Both the position numbers and the translations under genes were made by a program. Below are positions 1-9,888 of a DNA stretch of 64,000 nt, piece by piece. The stretch is taken from NCBI GenBank assembly GCA_015179025.1, contig WHUX01000069.1, positions 124,001-188,000 of the forward strand, written 5' to 3'. Position 1 is the first letter of the stretch, and every line of letters starts with the position of its first letter. Below the pieces are notes generated by a model. It was not told the origin of the DNA and did no database searches. It saw nothing but the letters and a program-made list of their open reading frames with translations. This DNA is from Terfezia claveryi. Its lineage: Eukaryota; Ascomycota; Pezizomycetes; Pezizales; Pezizaceae.

Positions 1-1092
1 TTCATTAAGATAGCCATATAGGAATGTGCCCTTGATATCAAGCTGGTCTGGTTTTGGCTAGTTTGAGCATATTGATAGGGCAATGAGCAAGCGCAGTGAG
101 TCATATCTGACGACTGGAGCGAAAACCTCATCAAAATCCGTACCGGGTTGCTGAGAATACCCTTGTGCTACCAACCTTGCTTTATACCGGCTGATATTGC
201 CAGCAGCATCGCGCTTTATTTTGTATACCCATTTGGAACCAACAATATTGCGGTTAGAGGGTTTAGGCACAACGTCCCAGACGTTTTGGTCAGCTAAAGC
301 TTGCAGCTCTGCTTGCATTGCTGCATACTATTTAGGGGCATCGGGCCCTTTAGAAGCTTGTAAGTAAGTTCTGGGTTCATTGGTAATGTTGGCGGCAAGC
401 AAGGCTAGCTCATATGGGATTGCCTTAGGTAGCTGGGTAGGGTCGCTTGTTCGAGCTTCAGCGTCGATTGGCAAGTTTTCAGCAACAACAGCAATTTTAG
501 CCTTTTTCCGTGGCCTAAGGTCATACCTCAAGCTTGGTAAGCTTGGTTGATTGCTTGCTGGTAAGCTCGCTGGTAAGCTTGCTTGATTGCTTGCAGGTAA
601 GCTCGCTGGTAAGTTTGCTTGATTGCTCGCTGGTAAGCTTGCTTGATTGCTTGCTGGTAAGCTTGCTGGTAAGCTTGCTTGATTGCTTGCTGGTAAGCTC
701 GCTGGTAAGCTTGCTTATGAGCTCGCTGGTAAGCTTGCTTGATTGCTCGCTGGTAAGCTTGCTTGATTGCTTGCTGGTAAGCTCGCTGGTAAGCTTGCTT
801 GATTGCTTGCTGGTAAGCTCGCTGGTAAGCTTGCTTGTGAGCTCGTGCTTTCTTGAGGGAAGGAGCAAAGAGCCGCTCTGATTGTCTTAATGTGCTTATT
901 ATTAAGCTGTATCCTATATATAGAGGTACTGTTCGTATAACCAACAAATGTTACACTTTCTGCCCGTGGGAGAAGCTTGCTGCCACTTGGTCTATTTTCC
1001 TCGTAGATGTGAGCAAAGCAGTGCTGTCCAAAAGGGTGTAAATGACTAATTGATGGTTTTGCCTTATACAGGGCTTCATAGGGTGTTATCCC
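1..1092 (-). pseudogene. copia A1 pol, linker and N-terminal reverse transcriptase
   Basis: Continuation of the copia A1 polyprotein after an in-frame TAA at 1093-1095. It holds a 36-bp coding minisatellite (533-845), a basic YDLRPRKK stretch and the start of the RVT_2 reverse transcriptase (WKVYKIKR-like core, then YKARLVAQGYSQ). The frame is unbroken relative to the 1093-3990 reading frame, but is stopped at 328-330 and 58-60. At both places copy A2 has TGG (tryptophan) where A1 has TAG, so each stop is a single G-to-A change in a TpG context. No indels were seen. The protein would be non-functional unless the stops are suppressed. Confidence 0.85.
533..845. repeat. 36-bp coding minisatellite in copia A1
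   Basis: Tandem units of 36 bp (core GCTTGATTGCTTGCTGG then TAAGCTCGCTGG), about eight units. In the pol frame each unit encodes 12 residues (NQASLPASLPAS). The same array, with a different unit number, is at 34028-34300 in copy A2. Serine/lysine-rich or leucine-rich reading frames in other phases are artefacts of the repeat. Confidence 0.9.
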
Positions 1093-3990
1093 TTAGAGAT
1101 GTGAATGTGGAAGGCGATTCTTCAAATAAACAGCGGTTGAGCATGCTTCCGCCCACAACCTCTTATCTGAGATATTGGTGAGCATGCCTCTGACCATTGT
1201 CTGTATTGTGCGGTTAAAGCGTTCCGCAACACCATTCGGGACATGAGAATAAGGTGGTGTCCTTATATGGCGTATGCCTTGTTGTTTGAAGAAAGTATCA
1301 ACCTTGATATATTCTCCACCGTTATCAGTTAAAACAGCCAGAATAGTGGTATTGAACTGCCTTTGGATAAAGGTGATAAAATCAATAATCACTTGGTTTG
1401 CATCGGATTTGGCTATTAGATAGTGCATCCATGCCATGCGGGTAAAATCGTCTATAAACGTGATGTAATAGAGAGAGTTACCATAAGATGCGATAGGCTG
1501 CTTGCCACTTAGATCGCTATGTATGAGTTCAAATGCCCTAGTAGAGCGAGCATGAGAAAGAGTGAATGGGGTATTATTAGTTGATTTTGACATAATACAC
1601 GCATTGCATGTGAAGTTGGCAGGTGCCTTAGGTAAGAGCTCGCTATCAGCATATGCAGCTGGGTATATATTGGCTGCATGCCCAAATACATTATGCCAAT
1701 GAATATATGAAGAAGAGTTCACAAGGTCGGTATGAGCATTAGAGCTGCTCACAGAGCTTATATGAGGTTGCGAAGTAAGCGAAGAGCTTATAAGGCCGGT
1801 ATGAGCATTAGGATTGCTCACAGGGCTTATATGAGATTGCGAAGTAAGTGAAGAGCTCATAAGGCCGGTATGAGCATTAGGATTGCTCACAGGGCTTATA
1901 TGAGATTGCGAAGTAAGCGAAGAGCTCATAAGGCCAGTATGGGTATTAGAGCTGCTCATAGAGCTTATATGAGGTTGCGAAGTAAGCGAAGAGCTTATAA
2001 GGCTGGTATGAGCATTAGAGCTGCTCATAGAGCTTATATGAGATTGCGAAGTAAGCGAAGAGCTCCTAAGGCCGGTATGAGTATTAGAGCTGCTCATAGA
2101 GCTTATATGAGGTTGCGAAGTAAGCGAAGAGCTCATAAGGCCGGTATGAGCATTAGGATTGCTCACAGGGCTTATATGAGATTGCGAAGTAAGCGAAGAG
2201 CTCATAAGGCCGGTATGAGCATTAGAGCTCATAGGGCTTTGCGAAGTAAGTGAAGAGCTCATAGGGCTTATAAGAGGTTGCGAAGTAAGCGAAGAGCTCA
2301 TAAGGCCGGTATGAGCATTAGGATTACTCACAGGGCTTATATGAGATTGCGAATTCGCAGTTTCTCGCAACCAGAGAAGCTTGTCCCTAATGTCTGCAAT
2401 TAAGATCGGAGTCTGAAGATCACTTTTATTGAACATATAAATAACATTATCCCTAGCGACCATAACAACCTTAAACTTAACAACATCCCAGGCAAACAGA
2501 CTATGACTTAGAGTAGGCACATATAACACATCCTTTAAGAACAGACGGTTGATTGTGTTGTTGGGTAGAGAGGCATGTATTATCACAGTGCCTTTCCCCT
2601 TGACAGGAAGGAGGTTGTTACCCCCAACCTTCACAACTCCGTGATGCGGGTAGATGTGGTAGAAATGACCTATATCAGATGTCATGTGAGCTGTTGCACA
2701 TGTGTCTAGTTTCCAGGTGTATATTGTACTAACCTGTGGGTTGGTCTGAATAGATTCAGAGACAAAACCGGAGGGATCGAGTTGTTGGGAGACAAGCGCT
2801 TGAGAAACTTGGGCTTCAGAAATAGAGGCTTGCGCAACTTGGGCAACAGCAGCTTGGGGCTGCACTATTTGTTTCTTGCTAGCTTGGTCATGTTTTAGCT
2901 TCCGGCAATCTTGCCAGACATGACCTTTGAATCGATGTCCATGTCGTTTGCAGTAGGTACAAGATCGAGTGCCTGGATCTGCAGAGGCTTGCGAAGCTTG
3001 TGAAGCTTGCTGGGATTGAGATTTTGTGGCTTGTTGCTTGGATTGCGCAAATTTCTTCCTTCTAGCCTTATTCGGGCGACCGTTGGCTAGTAGCGCCGTG
3101 TTGGTCTGGTTTCCGCCATTGTAGCTAGAGAGTTGGTTATTGATCGCTAGACCTACTAGCCTCTCCTTCAAATCATCATACGAGAGATTTTCCTTAGTAG
3201 TCAGGTTATCTACCACATTGGGGTAGTGAGTGACTAAGGAAGCGAGGAGGTATTCGCGCTTAGCTTCTTCAAGTTCTAGCAAAATCCTATACACAGCCTT
3301 GAAGCTGCCAGGACGTGCATTCGAGGTCAATTGGTGCAGCCGCATCCATCGAATCTCAAAAGTGTCAATGAACTGAGAAATTGATTGCGAGGTATCAAGT
3401 GTGGAAGCAAGCGAATTAAAGGCATGAATCTCATGTACAAAGGACAGCGGGGTATCTTTGTAGTATGTTTTGCGGAGATAATGCCAGATCTTATTTGCAG
3501 ACCTATGCCTACCAATCTGCAGCATGATTTTCTGCGAAACAACTTGAATAAGGAGTAGAAGAGATTCTGTCTCTATATGCTTATGATGTGTTATTTCAGC
3601 AGCTGTTGCTGTGAGCGGAGGAATATAGCCGTTGACAACTACTTGTGTAGCTTCTAGAGCGTCAAAGATCATCAGCATCTGTTGTGACCAAAGATCATAG
3701 TTCTTTGCGCCTTCAAGAATTGCTAGCTTTTCTAGCTTAATACTAGACCTGAAGTCCCGATGGACAGGAATAGGTACTGCCGCTTGCGGTGCTTGTGCAG
3801 CAAGCGCTAAAGCCGGTTGAACTTGGGGTGGTGTAGCTTCAGGAGCTAGAGGTTGTGGTTGTGGAATAGCTAGAGGTTGTGGTTGTGAAAGTACAACGGT
3901 TTCGAGGATTTCTTCTTCGCTATCAGGCTGATTTTGGTGAACTCTCGAACGGGTTCGTGGTTGCCTTGATGGTCCTGCTTCGGAAGACAT
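1093..3990 (-). CDS. copia A1 Gag-protease-integrase polyprotein segment
   Basis: 965 residues from a clear ATG (3990) 70 bp inside the 5' LTR. The order is: Pro/Gln-rich N-terminus; a UBN2-like Gag core (about 75-300); a CCHC knuckle starting CTYCKRHG at about 344-362; the protease site LDTCATAHMTSD; a repeat-rich spacer (69-bp units); a zinc-binding pre-integrase domain (HWHNVFGH followed by CNAC); and a retroviral-type integrase core with D (HSDLSG), D (LTDNGGEY) and E (VAERFNRT). It ends at TAA 1093-1095 just after the integrase core, before the reverse transcriptase. Copy A2 has TAA at the same codon. In active copia elements Gag and Pol are one polyprotein processed inside virus-like particles, so the stop should abolish RT synthesis unless read through. 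Confidence 0.9.
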   Translation of the reverse strand: MSSEAGPSRQPRTRSRVHQNQPDSEEEILETVVLSQPQPLAIPQPQPLAPEATPPQVQPALALAAQAPQAAVPIPVHRDFRSSIKLEKLAILEGAKNYDLWSQQMLMIFDALEATQVVVNGYIPPLTATAAEITHHKHIETESLLLLIQVVSQKIMLQIGRHRSANKIWHYLRKTYYKDTPLSFVHEIHAFNSLASTLDTSQSISQFIDTFEIRWMRLHQLTSNARPGSFKAVYRILLELEEAKREYLLASLVTHYPNVVDNLTTKENLSYDDLKERLVGLAINNQLSSYNGGNQTNTALLANGRPNKARRKKFAQSKQQATKSQSQQASQASQASADPGTRSCTYCKRHGHRFKGHVWQDCRKLKHDQASKKQIVQPQAAVAQVAQASISEAQVSQALVSQQLDPSGFVSESIQTNPQVSTIYTWKLDTCATAHMTSDIGHFYHIYPHHGVVKVGGNNLLPVKGKGTVIIHASLPNNTINRLFLKDVLYVPTLSHSLFAWDVVKFKVVMVARDNVIYMFNKSDLQTPILIADIRDKLLWLRETANSQSHISPVSNPNAHTGLMSSSLTSQPLISPMSSSLTSQSPMSSNAHTGLMSSSLTSQSHISPVSNPNAHTGLMSSSLTSQPHISSMSSSNTHTGLRSSSLTSQSHISSMSSSNAHTSLISSSLTSQPHISSMSSSNTHTGLMSSSLTSQSHISPVSNPNAHTGLMSSSLTSQSHISPVSNPNAHTGLISSSLTSQPHISSVSSSNAHTDLVNSSSYIHWHNVFGHAANIYPAAYADSELLPKAPANFTCNACIMSKSTNNTPFTLSHARSTRAFELIHSDLSGKQPIASYGNSLYYITFIDDFTRMAWMHYLIAKSDANQVIIDFITFIQRQFNTTILAVLTDNGGEYIKVDTFFKQQGIRHIRTPPYSHVPNGVAERFNRTIQTMVRGMLTNISDKRLWAEACSTAVYLKNRLPHSHL
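1728..2352. repeat. 69-bp coding minisatellite in copia A1
   Basis: About nine tandem 69-bp units between protease and integrase. Each unit encodes 23 residues in the pol frame, of the type SSSLTSQSHISPVSNPNAH. Copy A2 has about six units at 35160-35585. The plus-strand Arg-rich frame (MRLRSKRRAH repeats) is a by-product. Confidence 0.9.
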
Positions 3991-4060
3991 GTTGTGCTTG
4001 TTCGTAGAGAGTCAAAGCGTAGATGTTCGTAGAGAGTCAAAGCGTAGAGGGCTCAGAACC

Positions 4061-4587
4061 TTTAAGAGATAAAGGAGGGAAGTGCAGCAGTGAGATCCAA
4101 ATGTCCACTGAAGGATAATACGAATGAGCGAAGTGAGATTGTCACGTAGAGATATGAAGAAGTGAGAGCTGTATTGCAGTGAAGAGATGCGTTGTGATGT
4201 TATTATCCCTCTATCCAACAGGAAACGAACGAGATATATATACATGAATGAACGTACATAAGAAAGTGAAGAAGAAGAAGGACATATGAGTAGCACGCAA
4301 TGCCTGTGAAGGCCGAAGCACGTAATGCCTGTGAAGGCCGATGCTTGCCATATGATCTGCAGGCCAGAGCACGCAATGCCTGTGAAGGCCGAAGCACGCA
4401 ATGCCTGAGAAGGCCGTTGCTTGCCATAAGATCTGCAGGCCAGAGCACGCAATGCCTGTGAAGGCCGAAGCACGCAATGCCTGAGAAGGCCGTTGCTTGC
4501 CATAAGATCTGCAGGCCGAAGGTCGCTGCGTGTGGAATAGCAAGGCATGGGCGGAATGAATGAATGTACGGCATTCAATCACTAACA
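4061..4587 (-). repeat. 5' LTR of copia A1 (527 bp)
   Basis: In element orientation it starts TGTTAGTGATTG (4587) and ends CTCTTAAA (4061). It aligns over its whole length with both LTRs of copia A2. It contains three occurrences of the ATCTGCAGGCC-bearing 76-bp unit. The internal boundary is followed by GGTTCTGAGCCC, the candidate primer-binding site. Confidence 0.92.
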
Positions 4588-4743
4588 AGCAGTAGTCTTG
4601 CATGCTGCCCCAACCAAGTACAAACCCGGTCTGATGCGCAGATGGATCGAGGATGATAATAAGAATGCCCAAATTAAGGGGATTCGGTGGTTGTTGCTAG
4701 AAGGGAGAAGGGTCGGTAAGGTGGCGTCGTCACTAGTGATCTA
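4588..4743 (+). pseudogene. half-LINE C, ORF1 C-terminal domain fragment
   Basis: Encodes LHAAPTKYKPGLMRRWIEDD and the following RWLL...GRRVGK..SSLVIY. This is the conserved C-terminal domain of fungal LINE ORF1 proteins, also found in half-LINEs A, B and E. The frame is cut on the left by copia A1 and on the right by gypsy-1 at 4744. It resumes at 11511 as IYLAGEI, flanked by the 5-bp duplication ATCTA (4739-4743 and 11511-11515). Removing gypsy-1 therefore restores the domain. Confidence 0.85.
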
Positions 4744-4863
4744 TGTGGTGTGATGATGTTCTATTCTTCAAAACATACCAGGCATAAGGCCTTCACGAGC
4801 GCTAAGGCTCTGATCACACTGACTAATCTAAGCTATATAAGGATGGGGCTAATAAGCCCCACA
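4744..4863 (-). repeat. 3' LTR of gypsy-1 (120 bp)
   Basis: Matches 11391-11510 over 120 bp apart from a single visible change (GCGCTAAGG here, GCGCCAAGG in the other copy). TG...CA ends with perfect 5-bp inverted termini. Confidence 0.93.
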
Positions 4864-4876
4864 GACCCCCCTCCTA
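4864..4876 (-). other. polypurine tract of gypsy-1
   Basis: In element orientation TAGGAGGGGGGTC lies directly before the 3' LTR, the expected place for the plus-strand primer of reverse transcription. Confidence 0.7.
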
Positions 4877-5035
4877 GAATCGACGCAGTCGAGAAGAAGA
4901 GAGGGGAAGAGTAAAAAACTTGTAAAAGAAACCAGATATTATCCCATTGTAGCCATTCAACACCATAACAGACCGTGATAATGTAGACAACTTATTAACC
5001 TCACTCATGAGACCAACACACAAAATTACATAGGA

Positions 5036-5313
5036 TCACCGGGCACGTAATTCCTTCAAAACTTGGTAGACCTCCGTAGGGGATTCCAGAACCCTAAGCT
5101 TTAATGTCTTATCCAACTTCCATAATACCCCTTCCTGTATCTGCATCTTTTTCGCCAACCACCTAACCCACCTAGCAATCGTCGCATCGGGAGGCACAAA
5201 TCCGGACTTCAGGAAGTTCCGTATATAGGGCAAAGCACCAAGCTTAGCCTTGTCCTTAGCCGAATATGCTGGATCGTGCAAGGTATGAATATTCCCAATT
5301 TCTATGGGGTTGT
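5036..5313 (-). pseudogene. gypsy-1 terminal coding remnant, possibly pre-integrase region
   Basis: An open stretch after the 18-bp repeats. It includes YIRNFLKSG and QEGVLWKLDKTLKLRVLESP, then a stop at 5036. The pattern 'GVLW... RVL.SP.E..QVL.EL' resembles the zinc-finger region preceding gypsy integrases (H2C2 domain), but no His/Cys set is visible. If correct, the element lost everything between protease and this point by internal deletion. The alternative is unrelated low-complexity coding. Confidence in the family assignment is low. Confidence 0.4.
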
Positions 5314-5632
5314 CCGGTGGGTTGCTGATGATCATGGGGTTGCTGATGTTCATGGGATTGCTGATGTTCGTGGGATTGCTGATGTTCGTGGGATTGCTGA
5401 TGTTCGTAGGGTTGCTAATGTTCGTGGGATTGCTGATGTTCGTAGGGTTGCTGATGTTCGTAGGGTTGCTAATGTTCGTGGGATTGCTGATGTTCGCAGG
5501 GTTGCTAATGTTTGTGGGATTGCTGATGTTCGTAGGGTTGCTAATGTTCGTGGGATTGCTGATGTTCGTAGGGTTGCTGATGTTCGTAGGGTTGCTGATG
5601 TTCGTAGGGTTGCTGATGTTCGTAGGGTTGCT
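5314..5632. repeat. 18-bp coding minisatellite in gypsy-1
   Basis: About 18 tandem copies of an 18-bp unit (plus strand GGATTGCTGATGTTCGTG). In the gag-pro frame each unit encodes six residues (QPYEHQ or QSHEHQ). Units with CTAATG instead of CTGATG place TAG in this frame, again a CAG-to-TAG change. Confidence 0.92.
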
Positions 5633-6860
5633 TACTGCCGGAAATGCAGTCAGAGGAATGTCGGGCTGAAAAAACCAATAACTCCACCTCTCCTTTCGGC
5701 AAGCAAGACACCACCCTCGTCAAACACCTTGAAGACTCGCCAACCTCAGCCAGGAATGTCGACTTGATGAATTCCCTAGTAACTGTAGCTTCAGCCTGGA
5801 AGTCGGTTGCTATAAGCTGATCTAGCTCGCTGACCAGATCCCTTCGCCCAACCTCTATAGGACCTGTATATGCCATGGGGATCGTGAAGAGCAAGTCGGC
5901 TATAGGCTGTGTTGGATCGTCATCGTATCCACCTATTTGCCTGCTAATCCCATCCAACTCGTCCGTCACCTCCATATTCAACCTACTCCAGCCTTGGGGC
6001 CTGGTAATGGAGCAACTTATCTCCACCCTCTTCGGCTTACACAAAACAATCTTCGCCCATGGTATAAAAATTCCAGCCCAATGGCGATGCAGAAACTTAA
6101 CGCCTAACAATAACTGAAAGGGAGCAGACTCCACAACATAAACTTTCTCCATAAACTGATGGGTATCGTCTTCAGGAACAGAAAAACGCATGTCCAAGCA
6201 ATAACCGAGAGGCTGCATCTTAGAGCCATTTGCCACAACGAAGGCTACATCAGAACCACTAACAAACGTCAAATTCAAGGCTTTAACTGTGCTCATAGGC
6301 ACCAAACTCAACAAAGCGCAAGTATCCCAAACAGTAAGTAAGTCTTGCCCACCAGGGGACTTGGTAAGGGAATGCAGGATGCCCACCGGCTCTGCAAGCA
6401 TAGAATCAGATGGAGAAGGGAGAGAAAACACTTCGCGCTTCTCGCGATCTTGAGTAAGAACATGATATAAGGGTAACTCGATCTCATGATTCCCTTCAAC
6501 AACAGTGGATTGCTCATCAACCTTTTCCTGAGAAACAACTGTGGAAACAACTGGGACGGAAGAAGGAAAATTGAGTAAAAGAGTGTATGTATCTGTGTAG
6601 TTCGCCGGAGTGGTATTGTTATTATTCCGGCGGTTTTGGTTATTCTGATACCCCGGGTTTGCCCCAGCCTGCTGCTGTTGAGGCTGCTGTTGTGGTTGTT
6701 GTTGTTGCCGCCTGGGCTCTGTGCAGTTAGTAGATATATGTCCTGGCTTCAGGCATTTATAGCAGGTAGGTATCTGGGGGCGAACTTGTCCCCACTGCTG
6801 GAATGCCGGATTGGCTTGCTGATAATGCTGAAAGCCCTGCAAATTAGCTTGCTGGAAGCC
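5541..6860 (-). pseudogene. gypsy-1 Gag C-terminus and protease
   Basis: Continuation of gypsy-1 Gag after half-LINE A: a Gln-rich stretch, a second CCHC knuckle (CYKCLKPGHISTNC), an Asn/Gln linker, then a retropepsin-like domain with VWDTCALLSLVP as the presumed active site (D-T-C rather than D-S/T-G) and LLLGVKFLHRH as the conserved ILG-type strand. It then runs into the 18-bp repeats, where the frame stops at 5541. Aspartic proteases of this type process Gag and Pol. Without visible RT the unit is Gag-PR only. Confidence 0.75.
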
Positions 6861-6876
6861 TTGTTGATTGGCTTGC

Positions 6877-8743
6877 TTTTTTTTTTTTTTTTTAAATACT
6901 TGTTACTCTTATTCAGTCCCAGTAAGGGGACTATGAAGAGCCACCCAGAAACCCGGGTGGATTCAGGACAAGGCAAGTTAATCTGCCAGGTCCACCGCGA
7001 AAAACCAAAACAAGAATTCGTAAGGCGCAGAGCCCCCATGCTGTCATTAACCGGCTAGATGCCAGATGACCCCGAGAGGCCTGACTGAGGCCTGTGAAAA
7101 TCTCCGCCTAAACAAAAACCACTCGCCAGTAGAAACAAAATCTCCCCGATAACCCCTCCAAAACCCCTCGCCAATAGAAGAATAAAAAATTAAAAGTAAA
7201 ACGCTAAAACCCCTCGCGAGTAGAACCTCAACCGAAAAACCTCATAGAACCCCACGTGTCATCCTATCTGCTCCACTCGTATGCTGTAAGGAAAGGGAAC
7301 TCTCATAGGCCTCTGTTCCACTCGTAATTCGTGGTGCGGAAGACTCGCTTGCCCATACGAAGCCCGTGTGTAGTGTCAATCTCCGCTGCCAAGTAGATGA
7401 CGAGTGAAGACGCCAGTTTGCCAACCCTTCTCCCTTCTTGCAGTAGCCAGCGGATACCAACAATTCGAGCCCCCTCGTTATCCTCTTCAATCCAGCGGCG
7501 CATGAGACCAGGTTTGTACTTCATTGGGGCCGCGTGAAATACAATGGCTCGTGACCGGTTCGGTGGGGGGGTGGTGATGAATCCTGCATGTTGGGGTACG
7601 CGGTCTCGTGTCGTAATTTTGCGTGGTGCCGATGGTTTATAATGGGTCGGGGGTGGTGTCTGTGTTTTCCTTTCTTCTTTCCCCTTGCCCTTTCCAGCTC
7701 CCGAAGGTAAGGATGTGGTTGAGGTCGCTGCCTCCGCATATGTACGTACTGGAGGGGTGTCGGTGTTGGTGGAGACCGGAAGTATTGTCTGGCTGCTTGT
7801 GTCTGTTCCTGGCGTGGTCGGAGCTGTGTTCTGGGTGCTTGTATCAACCTGGAGCACCTCTTCATCTGGTGTCGTCTGGGTGCCTGTATCTGTCTGAGGA
7901 GTGGTAGGGGGAGTGATTAAAATCTTGTGCCTCATTGCGGCCTCTCGAACTGTGTTGCGGTTATCACCACCCATCGTGAACCCAACAATTTCAAGATTCT
8001 CGAAGATTCCATTGATATGAAAATCAACTTTATCAATGTCGACCTGGTCTATCAGTAATTTTCTTAGTCGGAGGACAGACCACCAGAGTCCTGGGATGAG
8101 CGTCTTTAGAGCCGCAACGTCGAGTGGCGGTGGTGGTGTATTTGCAATTGGCTCATCGGTGTCGCTCTCCTGGTATCCAATTGACTCAGTATCACTCTCG
8201 TGGCTTCCGATTGGCTCCTCGTCGTCAGAAGAATCCGAGTCAGCTACAGTGGCTTGCATGAACTGTGCCATACGTTGAGCGGAAGTCTGAGCTGGAGTGG
8301 TGGTTGTTGCCGACTGAGGGTGAGGTGGCTGTGGATGCCCGGTGACTGGCAACCGAGTCTTGAGTGGTGGCTGTACTCGGTCCCGCTTTCCGGGGTTGTC
8401 TTTTCTCTTTCCCTTTCCTGGCATTGTTATTGGCTACTTGGTGGTGTGGGAGTTATCTTTGGCCGTATTGGCCGGCTGTGTTGGTGTGGGTGCTCTCGCA
8501 GAATCGTGGACCAATGCCCGTGAGAGAGAGATTTCAGTGAGAGCGAAGAAAAAGAAGAAGAGCGAGGAAGAGAAAAGCTTCAGAAGAGGGGGAGAGGGTC
8601 GCGATAGTTGTTCCCCCGAGGTCTGTGTAGATATTGTTGATGTGAACAGCGAGGGCTATCTCGTGGTGCTATCCTCTTGTCTGTAGGTGCTCTGGTTGTT
8701 GAGATCCGACCAAGCACTCGTCCTGTGAGTCAAGATCCGGAAG
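6877..8743 (-). mobile_element. half-LINE A: ORF1-only LINE-like element, full length
   Basis: 1867-bp minus-strand insertion in gypsy-1 Gag, flanked by a perfect 16-bp duplication TTGTTGATTGGCTTGC (6861-6876 and 8744-8759). From its 5' end (8743) it has a leader of about 340 nt, one ORF (8424-7303), a 3' region with C(T)CGCCAGTAGAA motifs, and the 3' tail shared with LINE-1, ending in poly(A) (poly(T) on this strand from 6877). There is no endonuclease or reverse transcriptase. Long variable target duplications plus poly(A) show LINE-type target-primed integration. Confidence 0.9.
7303..8424 (-). CDS. half-LINE A ORF1 protein
   Basis: 373 residues, intact. The N-terminus MPGKGKRKDNPGK is basic; the middle is Pro/Thr/Ser-rich and likely disordered. 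The C-terminal 90 residues form the conserved block with FHAAPMKYKPGLMRRWIEED, GIRWLLQEGRRVGK, SSLVIYLA and LRMGKRVFRTTNYEW, as in the ORF1 (nucleic-acid chaperone/RNP) proteins of fungal LINEs (from family knowledge). The 'RWLL...SSLVIY...RMG.R.FRT' pattern suggests an RRM-like fold (inference). No zinc knuckle is present, unlike LINE-1 ORF1. The start is the first ATG after the leader; the homologous start in half-LINE E is also followed by KRKDNPGK. It presumably coats its own RNA. Confidence 0.82.
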   Translation of the reverse strand: MPGKGKRKDNPGKRDRVQPPLKTRLPVTGHPQPPHPQSATTTTPAQTSAQRMAQFMQATVADSDSSDDEEPIGSHESDTESIGYQESDTDEPIANTPPPPLDVAALKTLIPGLWWSVLRLRKLLIDQVDIDKVDFHINGIFENLEIVGFTMGGDNRNTVREAAMRHKILITPPTTPQTDTGTQTTPDEEVLQVDTSTQNTAPTTPGTDTSSQTILPVSTNTDTPPVRTYAEAATSTTSLPSGAGKGKGKEERKTQTPPPTHYKPSAPRKITTRDRVPQHAGFITTPPPNRSRAIVFHAAPMKYKPGLMRRWIEEDNEGARIVGIRWLLQEGRRVGKLASSLVIYLAAEIDTTHGLRMGKRVFRTTNYEWNRGL

Positions 8744-8759
8744 TTGTTGATTGGCTTGC

Positions 8760-9447
8760 TGGAAGCCTTGTTAATTGGCTTGCTGGAAGCCTTGTTGATT
8801 GGCTTGCTCGAAGCCTTGTTGATTGGCTTGCTGGAAGCCTTGTTGATTGGCTTGCTGGAAGCCTACCGGTAAAAGTCGGCGATTGTACTGATTTTGCTGT
8901 TGTTGGCCCGATTGGGCTTGGAAGGGCTGATGCTGCTGTAGCTGCTGTTGTGCTGCCTTCATCTTCCGGCAATCACCGATCTCGTACCCTTCAAAGCCAC
9001 AAAACTGACATTGCTTCTTTTTCCTATCCTTACCGTCCTTATCCTTTGAAGCTTCTTTGGATCCATCCTTCTTCCTGCACTCATCTGCAGTATGCCCTGG
9101 TTTTAAGCATATAGAGCAAGTTTTGTCCAAACGATCTGCCAACTCTGTATTAACACTAGCCGCCACATCTTCCCAGAAGACCTCCTCTTTTTGTCATCTT
9201 AATTTGCTTCTTAAGCCAGTCTGGGAAGGTGTTCCTGATGGCTTTGCACTTCGAGCCCCAGGCAGCCTTGCCGGCCCTCGTGCAAAGCCTAGTGACATGG
9301 CCTCTAAAAGGGACTACACCCAAGGCTTTCTTATCAAACGGATTCCATCGGTAGGCCTCGAGTTCCAGCTCTGCCTGTTGAGCATCTATCGTAGAATCGA
9401 ACTGTTGGACTAGGAGATCGTATAGAGAGACCTCTACGACCCCGTCC
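8760..9447 (-). pseudogene. gypsy-1 Gag middle part with zinc knuckle
   Basis: Between the two half-LINE insertions. It encodes the Gag capsid C-terminal part (DGVVEVSLYDLLVQQF, KALGVVPFRGHVTRL), then a CCHC knuckle CSICLKPGHTADEC, a second C-x2-C pair (CQFCGFEGYEIGDC), and a Gln-rich tail with FQQANQQG repeats into which half-LINE A inserted. The frame breaks once near 9156 (a stop followed by AASVNTELADRL). It binds element RNA in the particle by analogy with Ty3 Gag. Confidence 0.78.
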
Positions 9448-9461
9448 GGGATGTGAAGGGC

Positions 9462-9888
9462 CACCAATACGGAAACACGCACGTATGCAGAGGCAGCAAC
9501 CTCCAAAAAGACGACACCATCCCCGGACCCTCCCAAACCACGAGCCCCACAACCAAAGGGCAAAGGTAAAGCAACAGCGGCCCCCAAAAACACGACACTA
9601 ACACGAGCGACACCACCCCCGAGGAGTTCTCCCCTGAACCAACCACGAGCCATCGTATTTCACGCGGCTCCGATGAAGTACAAACCCGGTCTCATGCGCC
9701 GCTGGATCGAAGAGGATAATGAGGGGGCTCGAATTCTTGGCATCCGTTGGCTTTTGCAAGAAGGGAGGAGGGTCGGCAAACTGATGTCATCACTCGTCAT
9801 CTACTTGGCAGAAGGAATTGACGCCACACGAGGGCTTCGCATGGGTATGCGGGTCTTCCGTACCTCTGAATACGAGTGGAACAGATGA
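9462..9888 (+). pseudogene. half-LINE B ORF1, C-terminal two fifths
   Basis: An open frame from the truncation point to a stop at 9886-9888. It encodes the Pro-rich linker and the block FHAAPMKYKPGLMRRW ... GIRWLLQEGRRVGK ... SSLVIYLAEGID ... RMGMRVFRTSEYEWNR. It is nearly identical to half-LINE A ORF1 in the C-terminal domain. It has no start codon of its own and is unlikely to be translated. Confidence 0.85.

Larger units (their letters stand above)
1..4587 (-). mobile_element. Ty1/copia element A1, left end cut by window edge
   Basis: Minus-strand LTR retrotransposon running from its 5' LTR (4061-4587) through Gag, protease and integrase (3990-1093) into the start of reverse transcriptase (1092-1). 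The RNase H end and the 3' LTR lie outside the window. Gene order Gag-PR-IN-RT is diagnostic of copia. A near-identical second copy (A2) lies at 31675-37914. The element sits inside half-LINE C: its right flank begins AGCAG at 4588, which should be the 5-bp target duplication, but the other copy is out of view. Confidence 0.93.

Noticed and set aside
521..881. Open frames rich in KLTSELTSKQSS or VSLLDCLLVSSL
   Set aside because: Both are out-of-phase translations of the 36-bp copia minisatellite; the pol frame gives NQASLPASLPAS and joins the RT.
1870..2253. Plus-strand Arg-rich repeat protein (MRLRSKRRAHKA)
   Set aside because: Antisense reading of the 69-bp copia repeat; the minus frame belongs to the polyprotein.
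5304..5669. Apparent membrane-like repeat protein (GLLMFV repeats)
   Set aside because: A frame of the 18-bp minisatellite in gypsy-1; the antisense gag-pro frame is continuous with recognised protease.
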